Below, one piece after another: positions 30,203 through 38,029 of a DNA stretch of 46,745 nt. Numbering within the stretch: the stretch's first letter is position 1; each line of letters begins with the position of its first letter. The stretch lies in contig JALSSC010000050.1 of NCBI GenBank assembly GCA_026984455.1, forward strand, positions 1 to 46,745, read 5' to 3'. Position numbers and translations under genes: made by a program. Under the pieces are notes generated by a model. The model searched no databases and was not told the origin of the DNA. It saw nothing but the letters and a program-made list of their open reading frames with translations. The stretch is from Chromatiaceae bacterium. Its GTDB lineage: Bacteria; Pseudomonadota; Gammaproteobacteria; Chromatiales; Chromatiaceae.

Positions 30203-30231
30203 GTGGAAGCCCCGAGTAGAAAGACAAATGA

Positions 30232-30260
30232 AGTATATTAGTATGTTCCAATATTGTCAA
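30232..30260 (-). promoter_or_regulatory. Near-consensus sigma-70 promoter of the thioredoxin-like gene
   Basis: On the minus strand TTGACA (30255-30260) and TATACT (30232-30237) are separated by exactly 17 nt. It lies in an AT-rich island that contrasts with the GC-rich surroundings. The perfect palindrome ATATTG-T-CAATAT (30251-30263) covers the -35 box and could be an operator. Confidence 0.75.
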
Positions 30261-30336
30261 TATCTATCTTTCCAGGGCGAGTGTTTCCTCCACATCCCGA
30301 TACCATTACCATCGGCTCAACCCGAGAGGAGGCCCC

Positions 30337-30690
30337 ATGGACATCATCTTTCTCCGCGACCTGCGCATCGACACCATCATCGGCATCTACGACTGGGAGC
30401 GGGAGACGCCCCAGACCGTGGTCCTGGACCTGGAGATGGGGGCCGACATCCGCCGCGCCGCCCACAGCGACCGCATCGAAGACACCCTCAACTACAAGGC
30501 CGTGGCCAAACGCCTGATGGCCTTCGTGGGCGAGAGCCGCTACCAACTGGTGGAGACCCTGGCCGAGCGCTGCGCGGCCCTGCTCCTGGAGGAATTCGAC
30601 CTGACCTGGGTACGCCTGACGGTGAACAAGCAGGGCGCGGTCAGCGGCGCGCGCGACGTGGGGGTGATCATCGAGCGCCACCGGGATTGA
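30337..30690 (+). CDS. folB: Dihydroneopterin aldolase
   Basis: A 117-residue folate-pathway aldolase that splits 7,8-dihydroneopterin to 6-hydroxymethyl-dihydropterin. It begins MDIIFLRDLRIDTIIGIYDW (the substrate-loop E lies in WERETPQ) and keeps the DTLNYKAV and YQLVETLAE stretches and the C-terminal KQGAVSGARDVGV. ATG 30337 has GAGGAGG 5 nt upstream. folK follows by 4 nt, so the next enzyme of the pathway is co-translated. Confidence 0.95.
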   Translation: MDIIFLRDLRIDTIIGIYDWERETPQTVVLDLEMGADIRRAAHSDRIEDTLNYKAVAKRLMAFVGESRYQLVETLAERCAALLLEEFDLTWVRLTVNKQGAVSGARDVGVIIERHRD

Positions 30691-30694
30691 TCCA

Positions 30695-31237
30695 ATGCCG
30701 GCGGTCTGGTTCAGTCTCGGCAGCAACCGCGATCGGGAACGTTGCATCCGCGGTGGGCTGGCGGCCCTGGAGGAGAGTTTCGGCCCCCTGCGTCTGTCCT
30801 CCCTGTATGAGACCCCGGCCCAGGGCTTCGCGGGGGAACCCTTCTACAACCTGGTGGCGGGCGGTGATACCGGACAGCCGGTGGGCCGGGTGCAGACCCG
30901 CCTGCGTGAGATCGAGGACCGTTTTCAACGCGACCGCACGGGACCCCGCTTCGGTCCGCGTACCCTGGACATCGACCTGCTCCTCTATGGCGACCTGACC
31001 GGCGAGATCGACGGCGTGCATCTGCCGCGCGCGGAGATCTACCGCTATGCCTTCGTCCTCGGCCCCCTGGCCGAGGTGGCCGGCGATCTGATCCTCCCGG
31101 GCGACGGCCGCCGCGTGGCCGAACTCTGGGCGGCCTTCCCCCCCCATGACCGGCTCCTGCGACGCATCGCACCGGGCGTAACCGTTCAGCCCCCGCCTAC
31201 AAAAATCCCCTCTCCCAGCGGGAGAGGGGCAGGGTGA
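30695..31237 (+). CDS. folK: HPPK (FolK), with a repeat-encoded C-terminal tail
   Basis: A 180-residue kinase transferring pyrophosphate from ATP to 6-hydroxymethyl-dihydropterin. Diagnostic parts are FSLGSNRDRE near the start and GPRFGPRTLDIDLLLYG in the catalytic core. It follows folB by 4 nt. The last 19 residues, from Val162 (VTVQPPPTKIPSPSGRGAG), and the TGA stop are encoded by a 91-bp palindromic repeat, so this tail is not ancestral. The catalytic domain ends before it, so activity is probably unaffected. Confidence 0.94.
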   Translation: MPAVWFSLGSNRDRERCIRGGLAALEESFGPLRLSSLYETPAQGFAGEPFYNLVAGGDTGQPVGRVQTRLREIEDRFQRDRTGPRFGPRTLDIDLLLYGDLTGEIDGVHLPRAEIYRYAFVLGPLAEVAGDLILPGDGRRVAELWAAFPPHDRLLRRIAPGVTVQPPPTKIPSPSGRGAG

Positions 31238-31268
31238 GGGCAAAAAGGCGGGGGGACTGAACGGTTAC
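31178..31268. repeat. Palindromic repeat, copy 1 (91 bp, GTAACCGTTCAG termini)
   Basis: The element begins GTAACCGTTCAGCCCCCGCC and ends with its near-complement CTGAACGGTTAC. Inside is a perfect 10-bp stem (CCCCTCTCCC 31207-31216, GGGAGAGGGG 31220-31229, 3-nt loop) and a GGGTGAGGG stretch. It lies between converging folK and the pteridine reductase and contains the end of folK. A diverged inverted copy is at 37811-37906. No transposase is nearby; it behaves like a non-autonomous repeat. Confidence 0.8.
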
Positions 31269-31279
31269 CACCGGGCGAA

Positions 31280-32041
31280 TCACTGCTGTAGGCTGCGCCC
31301 CCCGTCCACGACGAGGATCTGGCCCGTGATGTAGTGGGCGTCGCGCACCAGGAAGAGCACGGTGCGGGCGATATCCTCCGGCCGTCCGGTGCGTTTCAGG
31401 GCGGTACGTTCCAGGATCTCGGCCCTGGCCTCCTCGGACAACAGTCCGTCGGGCCAGAGGATCGCGCCGGGGGCGACCCCGTTGACCCGCACCTCGGGTC
31501 CCAGCTCGCGCGCCAGGGCCTTCACCATCATGGCATTGCCGGCCTTGGCGATGGAATAGACGGGATGGCCCTCGAGGGGACGCTGGGCGTGGATGTCCAC
31601 CAGGTTGACGATACTCCCCCGGGACGCCTTCAGCCAGCGCCCGGCATGGCGCGCGAGGAAGAAGGGGGCCTTGAGATTGACGGCCAGGAGGTCGTCCCAC
31701 TGGGCCTCGGTCGCCTGCTCCAGGGGGGTCGGATAGAACACGGAGGCGTTGTTCACCAGCAGGTCGAGGCGCCCGCGCCAGGCCCCCGCCCGCTCCACCA
31801 GGTCCCCCAGGCCCCCGGTGTGGTGCAGATCCGCCTGGATCCGCCTCACCGAATCCGGGCGCCGCGCCTCCAGTTCCTGCATGATACGGATGGCCGGCCC
31901 CTCCGAGCGCCCGTAGTGGATCACCAGGTCCATCCCCGCCGCATGCAGGGCGCGGACGATCTCGGCGCCGATGCGCCGGGCACCGCCGGTGACCAGGCCG
32001 ACACGGCCCTCGAGACCCGGCCGGCAATTCGATTCAGGCAT
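31280..32041 (-). CDS. folM: Pteridine reductase (PTR1/FolM-type SDR)
   Basis: A 253-residue short-chain dehydrogenase. The cofactor loop is TGGARRIG (18-25), with the TGxxxR signature of pteridine reductases. The catalytic residues are Asp149, Tyr162 and Lys166 (YSIAK): Asp replaces the usual SDR Ser, and the 13-residue Asp-Tyr spacing equals that of PTR1 (Asp181, Tyr194, Lys198). NADPH-dependent reduction of dihydrobiopterin/dihydrofolate is therefore likely. ATG 32041 has GGAGG 8 nt upstream; an in-frame GTG at 32056 overlaps that site. It converges on folB-folK, which fits a pterin role. Confidence 0.85.
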   Translation of the reverse strand: MPESNCRPGLEGRVGLVTGGARRIGAEIVRALHAAGMDLVIHYGRSEGPAIRIMQELEARRPDSVRRIQADLHHTGGLGDLVERAGAWRGRLDLLVNNASVFYPTPLEQATEAQWDDLLAVNLKAPFFLARHAGRWLKASRGSIVNLVDIHAQRPLEGHPVYSIAKAGNAMMVKALARELGPEVRVNGVAPGAILWPDGLLSEEARAEILERTALKRTGRPEDIARTVLFLVRDAHYITGQILVVDGGRSLQQ

Positions 32042-32174
32042 TCCCAATCCCTCCACGCAAAGACTTCCATTATGGCAGGACCCGGCAGCTTTGCCGTCCC
32101 GGGATCTGGATCGGGCCGCCTACTCGCGCCATACTCCGGGCCTTCCGATTCCCATCCCCAGAGGAGGCCCCCCC

Positions 32175-32558
32175 ATGCCCAGACACGCCATCCATACCGA
32201 CCAGGCCCCGGCGGCCATAGGCACCTACTCCCAGGCCGTGCGCGCCGGCGACACCATCTGGCTGTCGGGGCAGATCCCGCTGGACCCGGAGACCATGGAA
32301 CTGGTGGCGGGCGGCATGGAGCAGCAGGTTCGGCAGGTATTCGACAACCTGCGCGCGGTGGCCCGGGCTGCCGGGGGCGACCTGGAGGACCTGGTCAAGA
32401 TCAACGTCTATCTCACCGACCTCTCCCACTTCCCCCTGGTCAATCAGGTGATGGCGGGTTATTTTCAGGAGCCCTACCCCGCGCGCGCGGCGCTGGGGGT
32501 GGCCGCCCTGCCCAAGGGGGCGGCGGTGGAGATGGATGCAGTCATGCTGGCCAGATGA
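32175..32558 (+). CDS. ridA: RidA-family enamine/imine deaminase
   Basis: A 127-residue protein of the RidA (YjgF/YER057c) family, which hydrolyses reactive 2-aminoacrylate released by PLP enzymes. The active-site Arg is in [15 protein letters not shown], and the C-terminal VEMDAVM is typical. ATG 32175 has GAGGAGG (32161-32167) upstream. The trimeric enzyme acts in the cytoplasm. In related bacteria it often follows spoT; here it is isolated. Confidence 0.95.
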   Translation: MPRHAIHTDQAPAAIGTYSQAVRAGDTIWLSGQIPLDPETMELVAGGMEQQVRQVFDNLRAVARAAGGDLEDLVKINVYLTDLSHFPLVNQVMAGYFQEPYPARAALGVAALPKGAAVEMDAVMLAR

Positions 32559-32628
32559 CAGGGAACGACAGACAGGGGACGGCGGTACCCGCCAGGGGCG
32601 GCGACACCAGAGGACTCATCTCGAACTT

Positions 32629-32658
32629 GGAGGCCGTGCGGAGCCACGTGAGGCCTCC
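32629..32658 (+). terminator. Possible transcript end after ridA
   Basis: GGAGGCC (32629-32635) and GGCCTCC (32652-32658) form a 7-bp stem, extended by an internal GTG/CAC match. It lies 70 nt after ridA and before the hslV promoter. It lacks a T-run. Confidence 0.3.
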
Positions 32659-32774
32659 GGAAACCGATCTCAAACCCCTTGCCCCCTGGGGTGGGCAGGC
32701 CGGCTCGTCCGCATTACGCCGTCCGCCGTCGACGCCCGGTCCGGCACCCCAGAGGGAAAGGCCGGCACGGGGCA

Positions 32775-32803
32775 CTTGAAACCCGCACACCGGGCCACCA
32801 TGT
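32775..32803 (+). promoter_or_regulatory. Sigma-32 (heat-shock) promoter of hslVU
   Basis: CTTGAAA (32775-32781) is a perfect sigma-32 -35 box, and CACCATGT (32796-32803) differs at one base from the -10 consensus CCCCATNT. The 14-nt spacing is standard for RpoH. It lies 30 nt before the hslV start. The rpoH gene is not in the window. Confidence 0.75.
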
Positions 32804-32833
32804 GGTAGGCTCCGCCTTTTCTTTGGATCCGTC

Positions 32834-33373
32834 ATGGAAACCTTCAGAGGCACCACTATCCTATCCGTACGCCGTGACGGTCAGGTCGTCGTCGGTGGCG
32901 ACGGCCAGGTCTCCATGGGCAACACCGTGATGAAGGGCAATGCGCGCAAGGTGCGCCGCCTGTACAAGGAACAGGTCCTGGCCGGGTTCGCCGGCGCCAC
33001 TGCCGATGCCTTCACCCTGTTCGAGCGCTTCGAGGGCAAGCTGGAGAAACACCATGGCCACCTCGCCCGCGCCGCGGTGGAACTGGCCAAGGACTGGCGC
33101 ACGGACCGCATGTTGCGCCGTCTGGAGGCCCTGCTGTGCGTGGCCGACCGGCGGGACTCCCTGATCATCTCCGGCACCGGTGACGTGATCGAGCCCGAAC
33201 ACGACCTCATGGCCATTGGCTCCGGTGGTCCTTTCGCCCAGGCCGCGGCCCGCGCCCTCCTGGAGAATACCGAACTGTCGGCGCGGGAGGTCGTGGAGCG
33301 CGCCCTCGGGATCGCCGCCGATATCTGCATCTACACCAACCACAACCTGGTCCTGGAATCCCTGGAAAACTGA
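32834..33373 (+). CDS. hslV: ATP-dependent protease proteolytic subunit HslV
   Basis: A 179-residue threonine peptidase forming the double-hexamer core of HslVU. The propeptide METFRG would be removed to expose Thr7 as nucleophile ([10 protein letters not shown]). Other conserved parts are [10 protein letters not shown] and the [14 protein letters not shown] substrate channel. hslU follows by 4 nt. A sigma-32-like promoter precedes it. Confidence 0.97.
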   Translation: METFRGTTILSVRRDGQVVVGGDGQVSMGNTVMKGNARKVRRLYKEQVLAGFAGATADAFTLFERFEGKLEKHHGHLARAAVELAKDWRTDRMLRRLEALLCVADRRDSLIISGTGDVIEPEHDLMAIGSGGPFAQAAARALLENTELSAREVVERALGIAADICIYTNHNLVLESLEN

Positions 33374-33377
33374 TCCG

Positions 33378-34706
33378 ATGTCAGAGATCACCCCTGCCGC
33401 CATCGTCCGCGAACTGGACAAACACATCATCGGCCAGGCCGAGGCCAAGCGCGCGGTGGCCATCGCCCTGCGCAACCGTTGGCGCCGGGCGCAGATCTCC
33501 GAGCCCCTACGCTCGGAGATCACGCCCAAGAACATCCTCATGATCGGCCCCACCGGGGTCGGCAAGACCGAGATCGCCCGCCGTCTGGCACGTCTGGCCA
33601 ACGCCCCCTTCATCAAGGTGGAGGCCACCAAGTTCACCGAGGTGGGCTATGTGGGCCGGGACGTGGAATCCATCATCCGTGACCTGACCGAGTCGGCGGT
33701 CAAGATGCTGCGCGAGCAGGAGACCCGGAAGGTCGAGCTGGACGCCGCCCTGGCCGCCGAGGAGCGCGTCCTCGACGTGCTCCTGCCCGCCCCCGCCAGC
33801 TTCGAGCAGGAGGCCCGTACGGACACGACGGGCACCACCCGTGAGCGCTTCCGCGAAAGGCTGCGTAACGGCGAACTCGACGACGCCGAGATAGAGATCG
33901 AGGTGAGCGGCGCGGCGGTGGGGGTCGAGATCATGGCCCCGCCAGGCATGGAGGAGATGACCAGCCAGCTCCAGGGCCTGTTCCAAAACATCGGCAGTGG
34001 CCGTACCCGGCGGCGCAAGCTGCGCGTGCGCGATGCCTTCAAGGTGCTGCAGGACGAGGAGGCCCAGAAACGCATAAACGAAGAAGATGTCAAGCTGCGC
34101 GCCATCGAGGCCGTGGAGCAACACGGTATCGTGTTCCTGGACGAGCTGGACAAGGTCGCCCAACGCTCCGAATACGGTGGCCCCGACGTCTCCCGCGAGG
34201 GCGTACAGCGCGATCTTCTGCCCCTGGTGGAAGGCTGTACCGTGGCCACCAAATACGGCCAGGTGCGCACCGACCATATCCTGTTCATCGCCTCGGGGGC
34301 CTTCCACCTGGCCAAGCCCTCGGACCTGATCCCGGAACTCCAGGGCCGCCTGCCCATCCGGGTGGAGCTGGACGCCCTCTCCAGCGAGGACTTCGTGCGC
34401 ATCCTGACCGAGCCGGACGCCTCCCTCACCGAGCAATACCAGGCCCTCCTGGCTACCGAGGGGGTCACCATCGGATTCTCCGCCGACGGCCTCGAACGCA
34501 TCGCCGAGATCGCCTGGCAGGTCAACGAGAGCACCGAGAACATCGGTGCCCGGCGCCTGCATACGGTCATGGAGCGGCTCATCGAGGAGATCTCCTACAG
34601 TGCGCCCGAGCACGCCGGAGAGTCCCTGCAGATCGACGCCGCCTACGTGGACGAACGCCTGGCCGACCTTTCGCGCGACCAGGATCTCACCCGCTACATC
34701 CTCTGA
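33378..34706 (+). CDS. hslU: ATP-dependent protease ATPase subunit HslU
   Basis: A 442-residue AAA+ unfoldase that feeds substrates to HslV. It starts [20 protein letters not shown]. Walker A is [15 protein letters not shown] and Walker B is [10 protein letters not shown]. The I domain occupies about 110-240, and the C-terminal tail DQDLTRYIL docks into HslV. Co-translated with hslV (4-nt gap). Confidence 0.98.
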   Translation: MSEITPAAIVRELDKHIIGQAEAKRAVAIALRNRWRRAQISEPLRSEITPKNILMIGPTGVGKTEIARRLARLANAPFIKVEATKFTEVGYVGRDVESIIRDLTESAVKMLREQETRKVELDAALAAEERVLDVLLPAPASFEQEARTDTTGTTRERFRERLRNGELDDAEIEIEVSGAAVGVEIMAPPGMEEMTSQLQGLFQNIGSGRTRRRKLRVRDAFKVLQDEEAQKRINEEDVKLRAIEAVEQHGIVFLDELDKVAQRSEYGGPDVSREGVQRDLLPLVEGCTVATKYGQVRTDHILFIASGAFHLAKPSDLIPELQGRLPIRVELDALSSEDFVRILTEPDASLTEQYQALLATEGVTIGFSADGLERIAEIAWQVNESTENIGARRLHTVMERLIEEISYSAPEHAGESLQIDAAYVDERLADLSRDQDLTRYIL

Positions 34707-34744
34707 TCCCTGCCCCGGACAGAGGTCCCCACCCAGGTTTCCCT

Positions 34745-35119
34745 ATGAGCCACAGTCACCCTGCACCCACCGAACTCCACCTGCACCAGCTCTCGCGCGT
34801 GCTGGAGATCCGCTTCGACGATGGCAGCCACTTCAACCTGCCCTGCGAGTACCTGCGCGTCTATTCGCCTTCGGCCGAGGTCCAGGGCCATGGGCCAGGC
34901 CAGGAAGTCCTCCAGGTCGGGAAGGAGGAGGTCAACATCGAACGCATCGAACCCGTGGGCAACTACGCGGTTCTGCTGCGCTTCGACGACGGCCACGACA
35001 CCGGCATCTACTCCTGGGAATATCTCTACCGTCTGGGCCGGAACCAGGAGGCCAACTGGAAGCGCTACCTCGAACGCCTGCGGGCGGAAGGACACGAACG
35101 CAAAGAGCGGGCGTCCTGA
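34745..35119 (+). CDS. DUF971 (gamma-butyrobetaine hydroxylase-like N-terminal) protein
   Basis: A 124-residue single-domain protein. The family hallmarks are LEIRFDDGSHFNLPCEYLRVYSPSAEV (split over residues about 20-46), VGNYAVLLRFDDGHDTGIYSW and YLYRLG. This domain forms the N-terminal part of gamma-butyrobetaine hydroxylases and occurs alone in many proteobacteria, where it commonly follows hslVU and precedes ubiE; here it follows hslU but ubiE is absent. An iron-sulfur or oxidation role has been suggested for relatives; none can be read from the sequence. Confidence 0.9.
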   Translation: MSHSHPAPTELHLHQLSRVLEIRFDDGSHFNLPCEYLRVYSPSAEVQGHGPGQEVLQVGKEEVNIERIEPVGNYAVLLRFDDGHDTGIYSWEYLYRLGRNQEANWKRYLERLRAEGHERKERAS

Positions 35120-35224
35120 ACGTATGGCGGAGGGTAGCGGAGAACAGCCGAGATTTGCGTCTCGGCAGCTGCGGTGGGAATATCGCGATCTGAGCCGTTT
35201 CCCTGAACCGATATCCGTTTTGCC

Positions 35225-36937
35225 ATGTCCACCCCCGCTTCCAAAGTCCGTCCCTCCGGCCTTGCCAACCGCCTGATCCGGGACGGGATCCTCAGCCATG
35301 AGGATGCCGTGAAGGCCCAGGCCGAGGCCACGAGAGAAAAGGTTCCCTTCGTCCAGTATCTGGTCCAGCAGGGGATGGCCGATGCCAACCAGGTCGCGGT
35401 GGCCGCCTCCCAGGAATTCGGTGTGCCCCTGCTGGATCTCTCCGCAGTAGACATGGAAGCCATCCCCAAGGGCCTGGTGGAAGACCGCCTGATCCAGAAG
35501 CACCGTGTATTGCCTCTATCGCGGCGAGGCAACCGCCTGTTCCTCGCCGTTTCCGACCCCACCCAACACCAGGGCCTGGATGAGATCCGTTTCGCCAGCG
35601 GCCTCGCCACCGAGGCCGTACTGGTGCCGGAGGACCAGTTACGCCAAGCCTTGGATCGGCAGGTGGAGCGCGAAGAAGAGGCCATGGTCGACTTCGGCGA
35701 CACCGATCTCGACAATCTGGATATGGCCAGCGAGGACCAGGCCGAACCCGACGACTCCGACCTCAACGTAGACGAGGCGCCCATCGTCCGCTACGTAAAC
35801 AAGATGCTGGTGGATGCCATCAAGGAGGGGGCCTCTGACATCCATTTCGAGCCCTACGAGAAGCAGTTCCGGATCCGCTTCCGCCAGGACGGCATCCTGC
35901 GCGAGGTGGCCACCCCCCCGGTGAACCTGGCCAGCCGGCTCACCGCCCGCCTCAAGGTGATGTCGCGCATGAACATCGCCGAAAGGCGCGTGCCCCAGGA
36001 TGGGCGTATCAAACTCAAGCTGAGCCGGAACCGCAGCATCGACTTCCGTGTCAACACCCTGCCCACCCTGTACGGCGAAAAGGTGGTATTGCGTATTCTC
36101 GATTCCTCCAGCGCCCAGGTGGGAGTGGATAAGCTGGGGATGGAAGAGGAGCAGAAGAAGGCCTTCCTGGAGGCCATCGCCAAGCCCTACGGCATGATCC
36201 TGGTCACTGGCCCCACCGGCTCCGGCAAGACCGTGAGCCTGTACACCGCGCTCAACCTCCTCAACTCACCCGAAGTCAACATCTCCACGGTAGAGGATCC
36301 GGTGGAGATCCAGGTACCCGGAATCAATCAGGTCAACATGAATCCGGGCACCGGCCTGACGTTTGCCGCCGCCCTGCGCGCCTTTCTGCGCCAGGATCCG
36401 GATACCATCATGGTCGGCGAGATCCGTGACCTGGAGACCGCCGAGATCGCGGTAAAGGCCGCCCAGACCGGCCACCTGGTGCTCTCCACCCTGCACACCA
36501 ACGATGCCCCGCAGACCCTCACCCGACTCGCCAACATGGGGGTACCTGCCTTCAACATCGCCTCTTCGGTACTGATCATCATGGCCCAACGCCTCGCCCG
36601 GCGTCTGTGTGAACACTGCAAACGGGAAGAGGGCGTCCCCCAGGAAGTCCTCCTCGCCGAGGGCTTCAGTGAGGAAGACATCCGCAGTGGCTTCAAACTC
36701 TACGGGCCCGTGGGCTGCCCCCGATGTACGAAGGGATACAAGGGACGGGTGGGCATCTTCCAGGTGATGCCCGTGAGCGAGGACATGCAACGCATGATCC
36801 TGGAGGGGGCCAACGCCATGGAGCTGGCCCGCCAAGCCGCGAAGGAAGGCATCTCCGACCTGCGTCAGTCAGGGCTGCGCAAGGTCAAGGCCGGAATCAC
36901 CAGCCTGGAAGAGATCAACCGGGTGACCCGGGACTGA
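35225..36937 (+). CDS. pilB: Type IV pilus extension ATPase PilB
   Basis: A 570-residue secretion ATPase that powers pilus polymerisation at the inner membrane. An N-terminal MshEN/T2SSE_N domain (about 1-150) is followed by the ATPase core with Walker A GPTGSGKTVSLYTALN, Asp box (STVEDPVEI), Walker B (IMVGEIRDLETAEIA) and His box (TGHLVLSTLHTNDAPQT). The zinc tetracysteine is CEHCKREEG plus GCPRCTKGYKGR. Full length. The usual pilC and pilD do not follow; instead 243 nt without a gene leads to a minus-strand TPR gene. Confidence 0.95.
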   Translation: MSTPASKVRPSGLANRLIRDGILSHEDAVKAQAEATREKVPFVQYLVQQGMADANQVAVAASQEFGVPLLDLSAVDMEAIPKGLVEDRLIQKHRVLPLSRRGNRLFLAVSDPTQHQGLDEIRFASGLATEAVLVPEDQLRQALDRQVEREEEAMVDFGDTDLDNLDMASEDQAEPDDSDLNVDEAPIVRYVNKMLVDAIKEGASDIHFEPYEKQFRIRFRQDGILREVATPPVNLASRLTARLKVMSRMNIAERRVPQDGRIKLKLSRNRSIDFRVNTLPTLYGEKVVLRILDSSSAQVGVDKLGMEEEQKKAFLEAIAKPYGMILVTGPTGSGKTVSLYTALNLLNSPEVNISTVEDPVEIQVPGINQVNMNPGTGLTFAAALRAFLRQDPDTIMVGEIRDLETAEIAVKAAQTGHLVLSTLHTNDAPQTLTRLANMGVPAFNIASSVLIIMAQRLARRLCEHCKREEGVPQEVLLAEGFSEEDIRSGFKLYGPVGCPRCTKGYKGRVGIFQVMPVSEDMQRMILEGANAMELARQAAKEGISDLRQSGLRKVKAGITSLEEINRVTRD

Positions 36938-37180
36938 ACGAGCCGATCTCAGATCTCGCTCATCATCCGTCCCCCCAGGCCACCACCGTCAAGAGATCGG
37001 GTCCGGCGCCCCTTAAGAGCATGCGTGGGGGCGTCTCTCAGGCCCAAAAAGGCAGCCCATCGGGTCGCCGAAGAGCGGATCGCTCTCCTTCAGGGCCCGA
37101 AACAGACACGGAAGGCGTTCGCCCACGGACGATGTACCCTGCCGCACCCGCTTCCAGACCACGCGTGGCCCTGGCGTGGG

Positions 37181-37978
37181 CTATCTGTCGTCTGTGACGC
37201 GGGATCGATCGGCAGCGGCAGGAAGGGATCCCGCCGTCTGTCCGGAACGGCCGCCAGCATGTACCTTGGCCAGCATGAGCTGCCTGGCGTCTATGTACTC
37301 GCCCAGCTTGCGGGCATTGGCGAGTTTCGGGTCCAGCTCCAGGGCGCGCTCCACCATGGCCTGGGCCATGGAGTAGGACCGGCGGTGCAGATAGGCGATG
37401 GCCAGGCCCACGAAGAGCTTGGCGTTTTCCGGGTCATGGGTGATGGCCTCCTGAAACTCGGCGATCGCGTCGTCGGTGCGTTCCCGGGTCAGGTAGAAGA
37501 CGGCCAGGCGGGCGTGGGCCAGGGAAGAACCCGGATCGGCGGCGATGGCCTGTTCGAGGGTGGCCTCGGTCTGGGCGGATCGTTCCGCCTTTTGCCCTGG
37601 GCCGGCCTGCCTCGCCGGGCCTGTCTGACCCGCTGGTATACCCGTCGCACGTGAATATTTCGTTTTTCGAGGGTGTTCCTCGTGCGCCTGGGCAAGGCGC
37701 GGAAGCGAGTCATAGCGGGGACTATGGCGAGCTTTCGCAACACAGCCCAGGGGTGCGAGGGGCGGCCGCAGTAGCGAAATATTTGCGTGCGACGGGTATA
37801 ACGCTTCTTTCCCTTCACCCTGGCCCCCCGCCTGCCGCTGACGCGGCACAGGGCGATCTCCCGCTGGGAGAGGGGATGTCTGCAGGGAGGGGGGCTGGAC
37901 GGTTACGTCCGCCGAGGCATACAGGACAGGGAGCGAGAACGAGGCACACACCAACAACGATGAGATTCTGAAGGACAT
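37181..37978 (-). CDS. Secreted TPR protein with repeat-derived N-terminal insertion
   Basis: A 265-residue frame. Residues 1-23 are a good signal peptide (MSFRISSLLVCASFSLPVLY, then ASA). Residues about 139-230 hold two to three tetratricopeptide repeats (AHARLAVFYLTRERTDDAIAEFQEA split across the first, LDPKLANARKLGEYID closing the last). Between them, residues 25 to about 56 are encoded by a GTAACCG-type palindromic repeat and 61-114 by a MITE, both read through in frame. The gene follows napB by 51 nt on the same strand. Either the linker is tolerated or the gene is decaying; the open frame over 265 codons favours tolerance. Confidence 0.65.
   Translation of the reverse strand: MSFRISSLLVCASFSLPVLYASADVTVQPPSLQTSPLPAGDRPVPRQRQAGGQGEGKEALYPSHANISLLRPPLAPLGCVAKARHSPRYDSLPRLAQAHEEHPRKTKYSRATGIPAGQTGPARQAGPGQKAERSAQTEATLEQAIAADPGSSLAHARLAVFYLTRERTDDAIAEFQEAITHDPENAKLFVGLAIAYLHRRSYSMAQAMVERALELDPKLANARKLGEYIDARQLMLAKVHAGGRSGQTAGSLPAAADRSRVTDDR
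37639..37798. mobile_element. 160-bp MITE with 24-bp inverted ends and TA target duplication
   Basis: Left end 37639-37662 begins TACCCGTCGCACG; right end 37775-37798 ends CGTGCGACGGGTA. The arms match at 22 of 24 positions. TA flanks both sides (37637-37638 and 37799-37800), as expected for IS630/Tc1-mariner-type insertion. No transposase gene is inside. Element plus duplication is 162 bp, 54 codons, so the host TPR frame is kept. Confidence 0.8.
37811..37906. repeat. Palindromic repeat, copy 2 (diverged, inverted relative to copy 1)
   Basis: It shares with copy 1 (31178-31268) the terminal GGACGGTTAC end, the CTTCACCCTGGCCCC stretch and the TCTCCCGCTGGGAGAGGGGA hairpin, but has an extra ~29-nt CG-rich segment in the middle. 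On the minus strand it encodes VTVQPP in the TPR protein, the same six residues copy 1 encodes in FolK. Confidence 0.7.
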
Positions 37979-38000
37979 GGAGACACCTGAGCGCTGGGCG

Positions 38001-38024
38001 GGGGTGGCCGTGGCGCCACCCCCG
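38001..38024 (-). terminator. GC hairpin after napB
   Basis: GGGGGTGGC (38001-38009) and GCCACCCCC (38016-38024) form a perfect 9-bp stem with a 6-nt loop, 5 nt past the napB stop. There is no T-run. It may limit readthrough from nap into the TPR gene. Confidence 0.4.
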
Positions 38025-38029
38025 GGGGT

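Noticed and set aside
31201..31237. The GGGAGAGGGG hairpin after the folK core as a simple folK terminator
   Set aside because: It is inside the coding frame, is part of a longer repeat with matched ends, and recurs at 37811-37906. A secondary role in termination is possible.
36938..37180. A gene in the stretch after pilB
   Set aside because: Short frames there have no ribosome-binding site, no plausible start and no family resemblance; treated as non-coding.
37639..37800. A complete insertion sequence in the TPR gene
   Set aside because: Only 160 bp and no transposase frame; a MITE is the better description.
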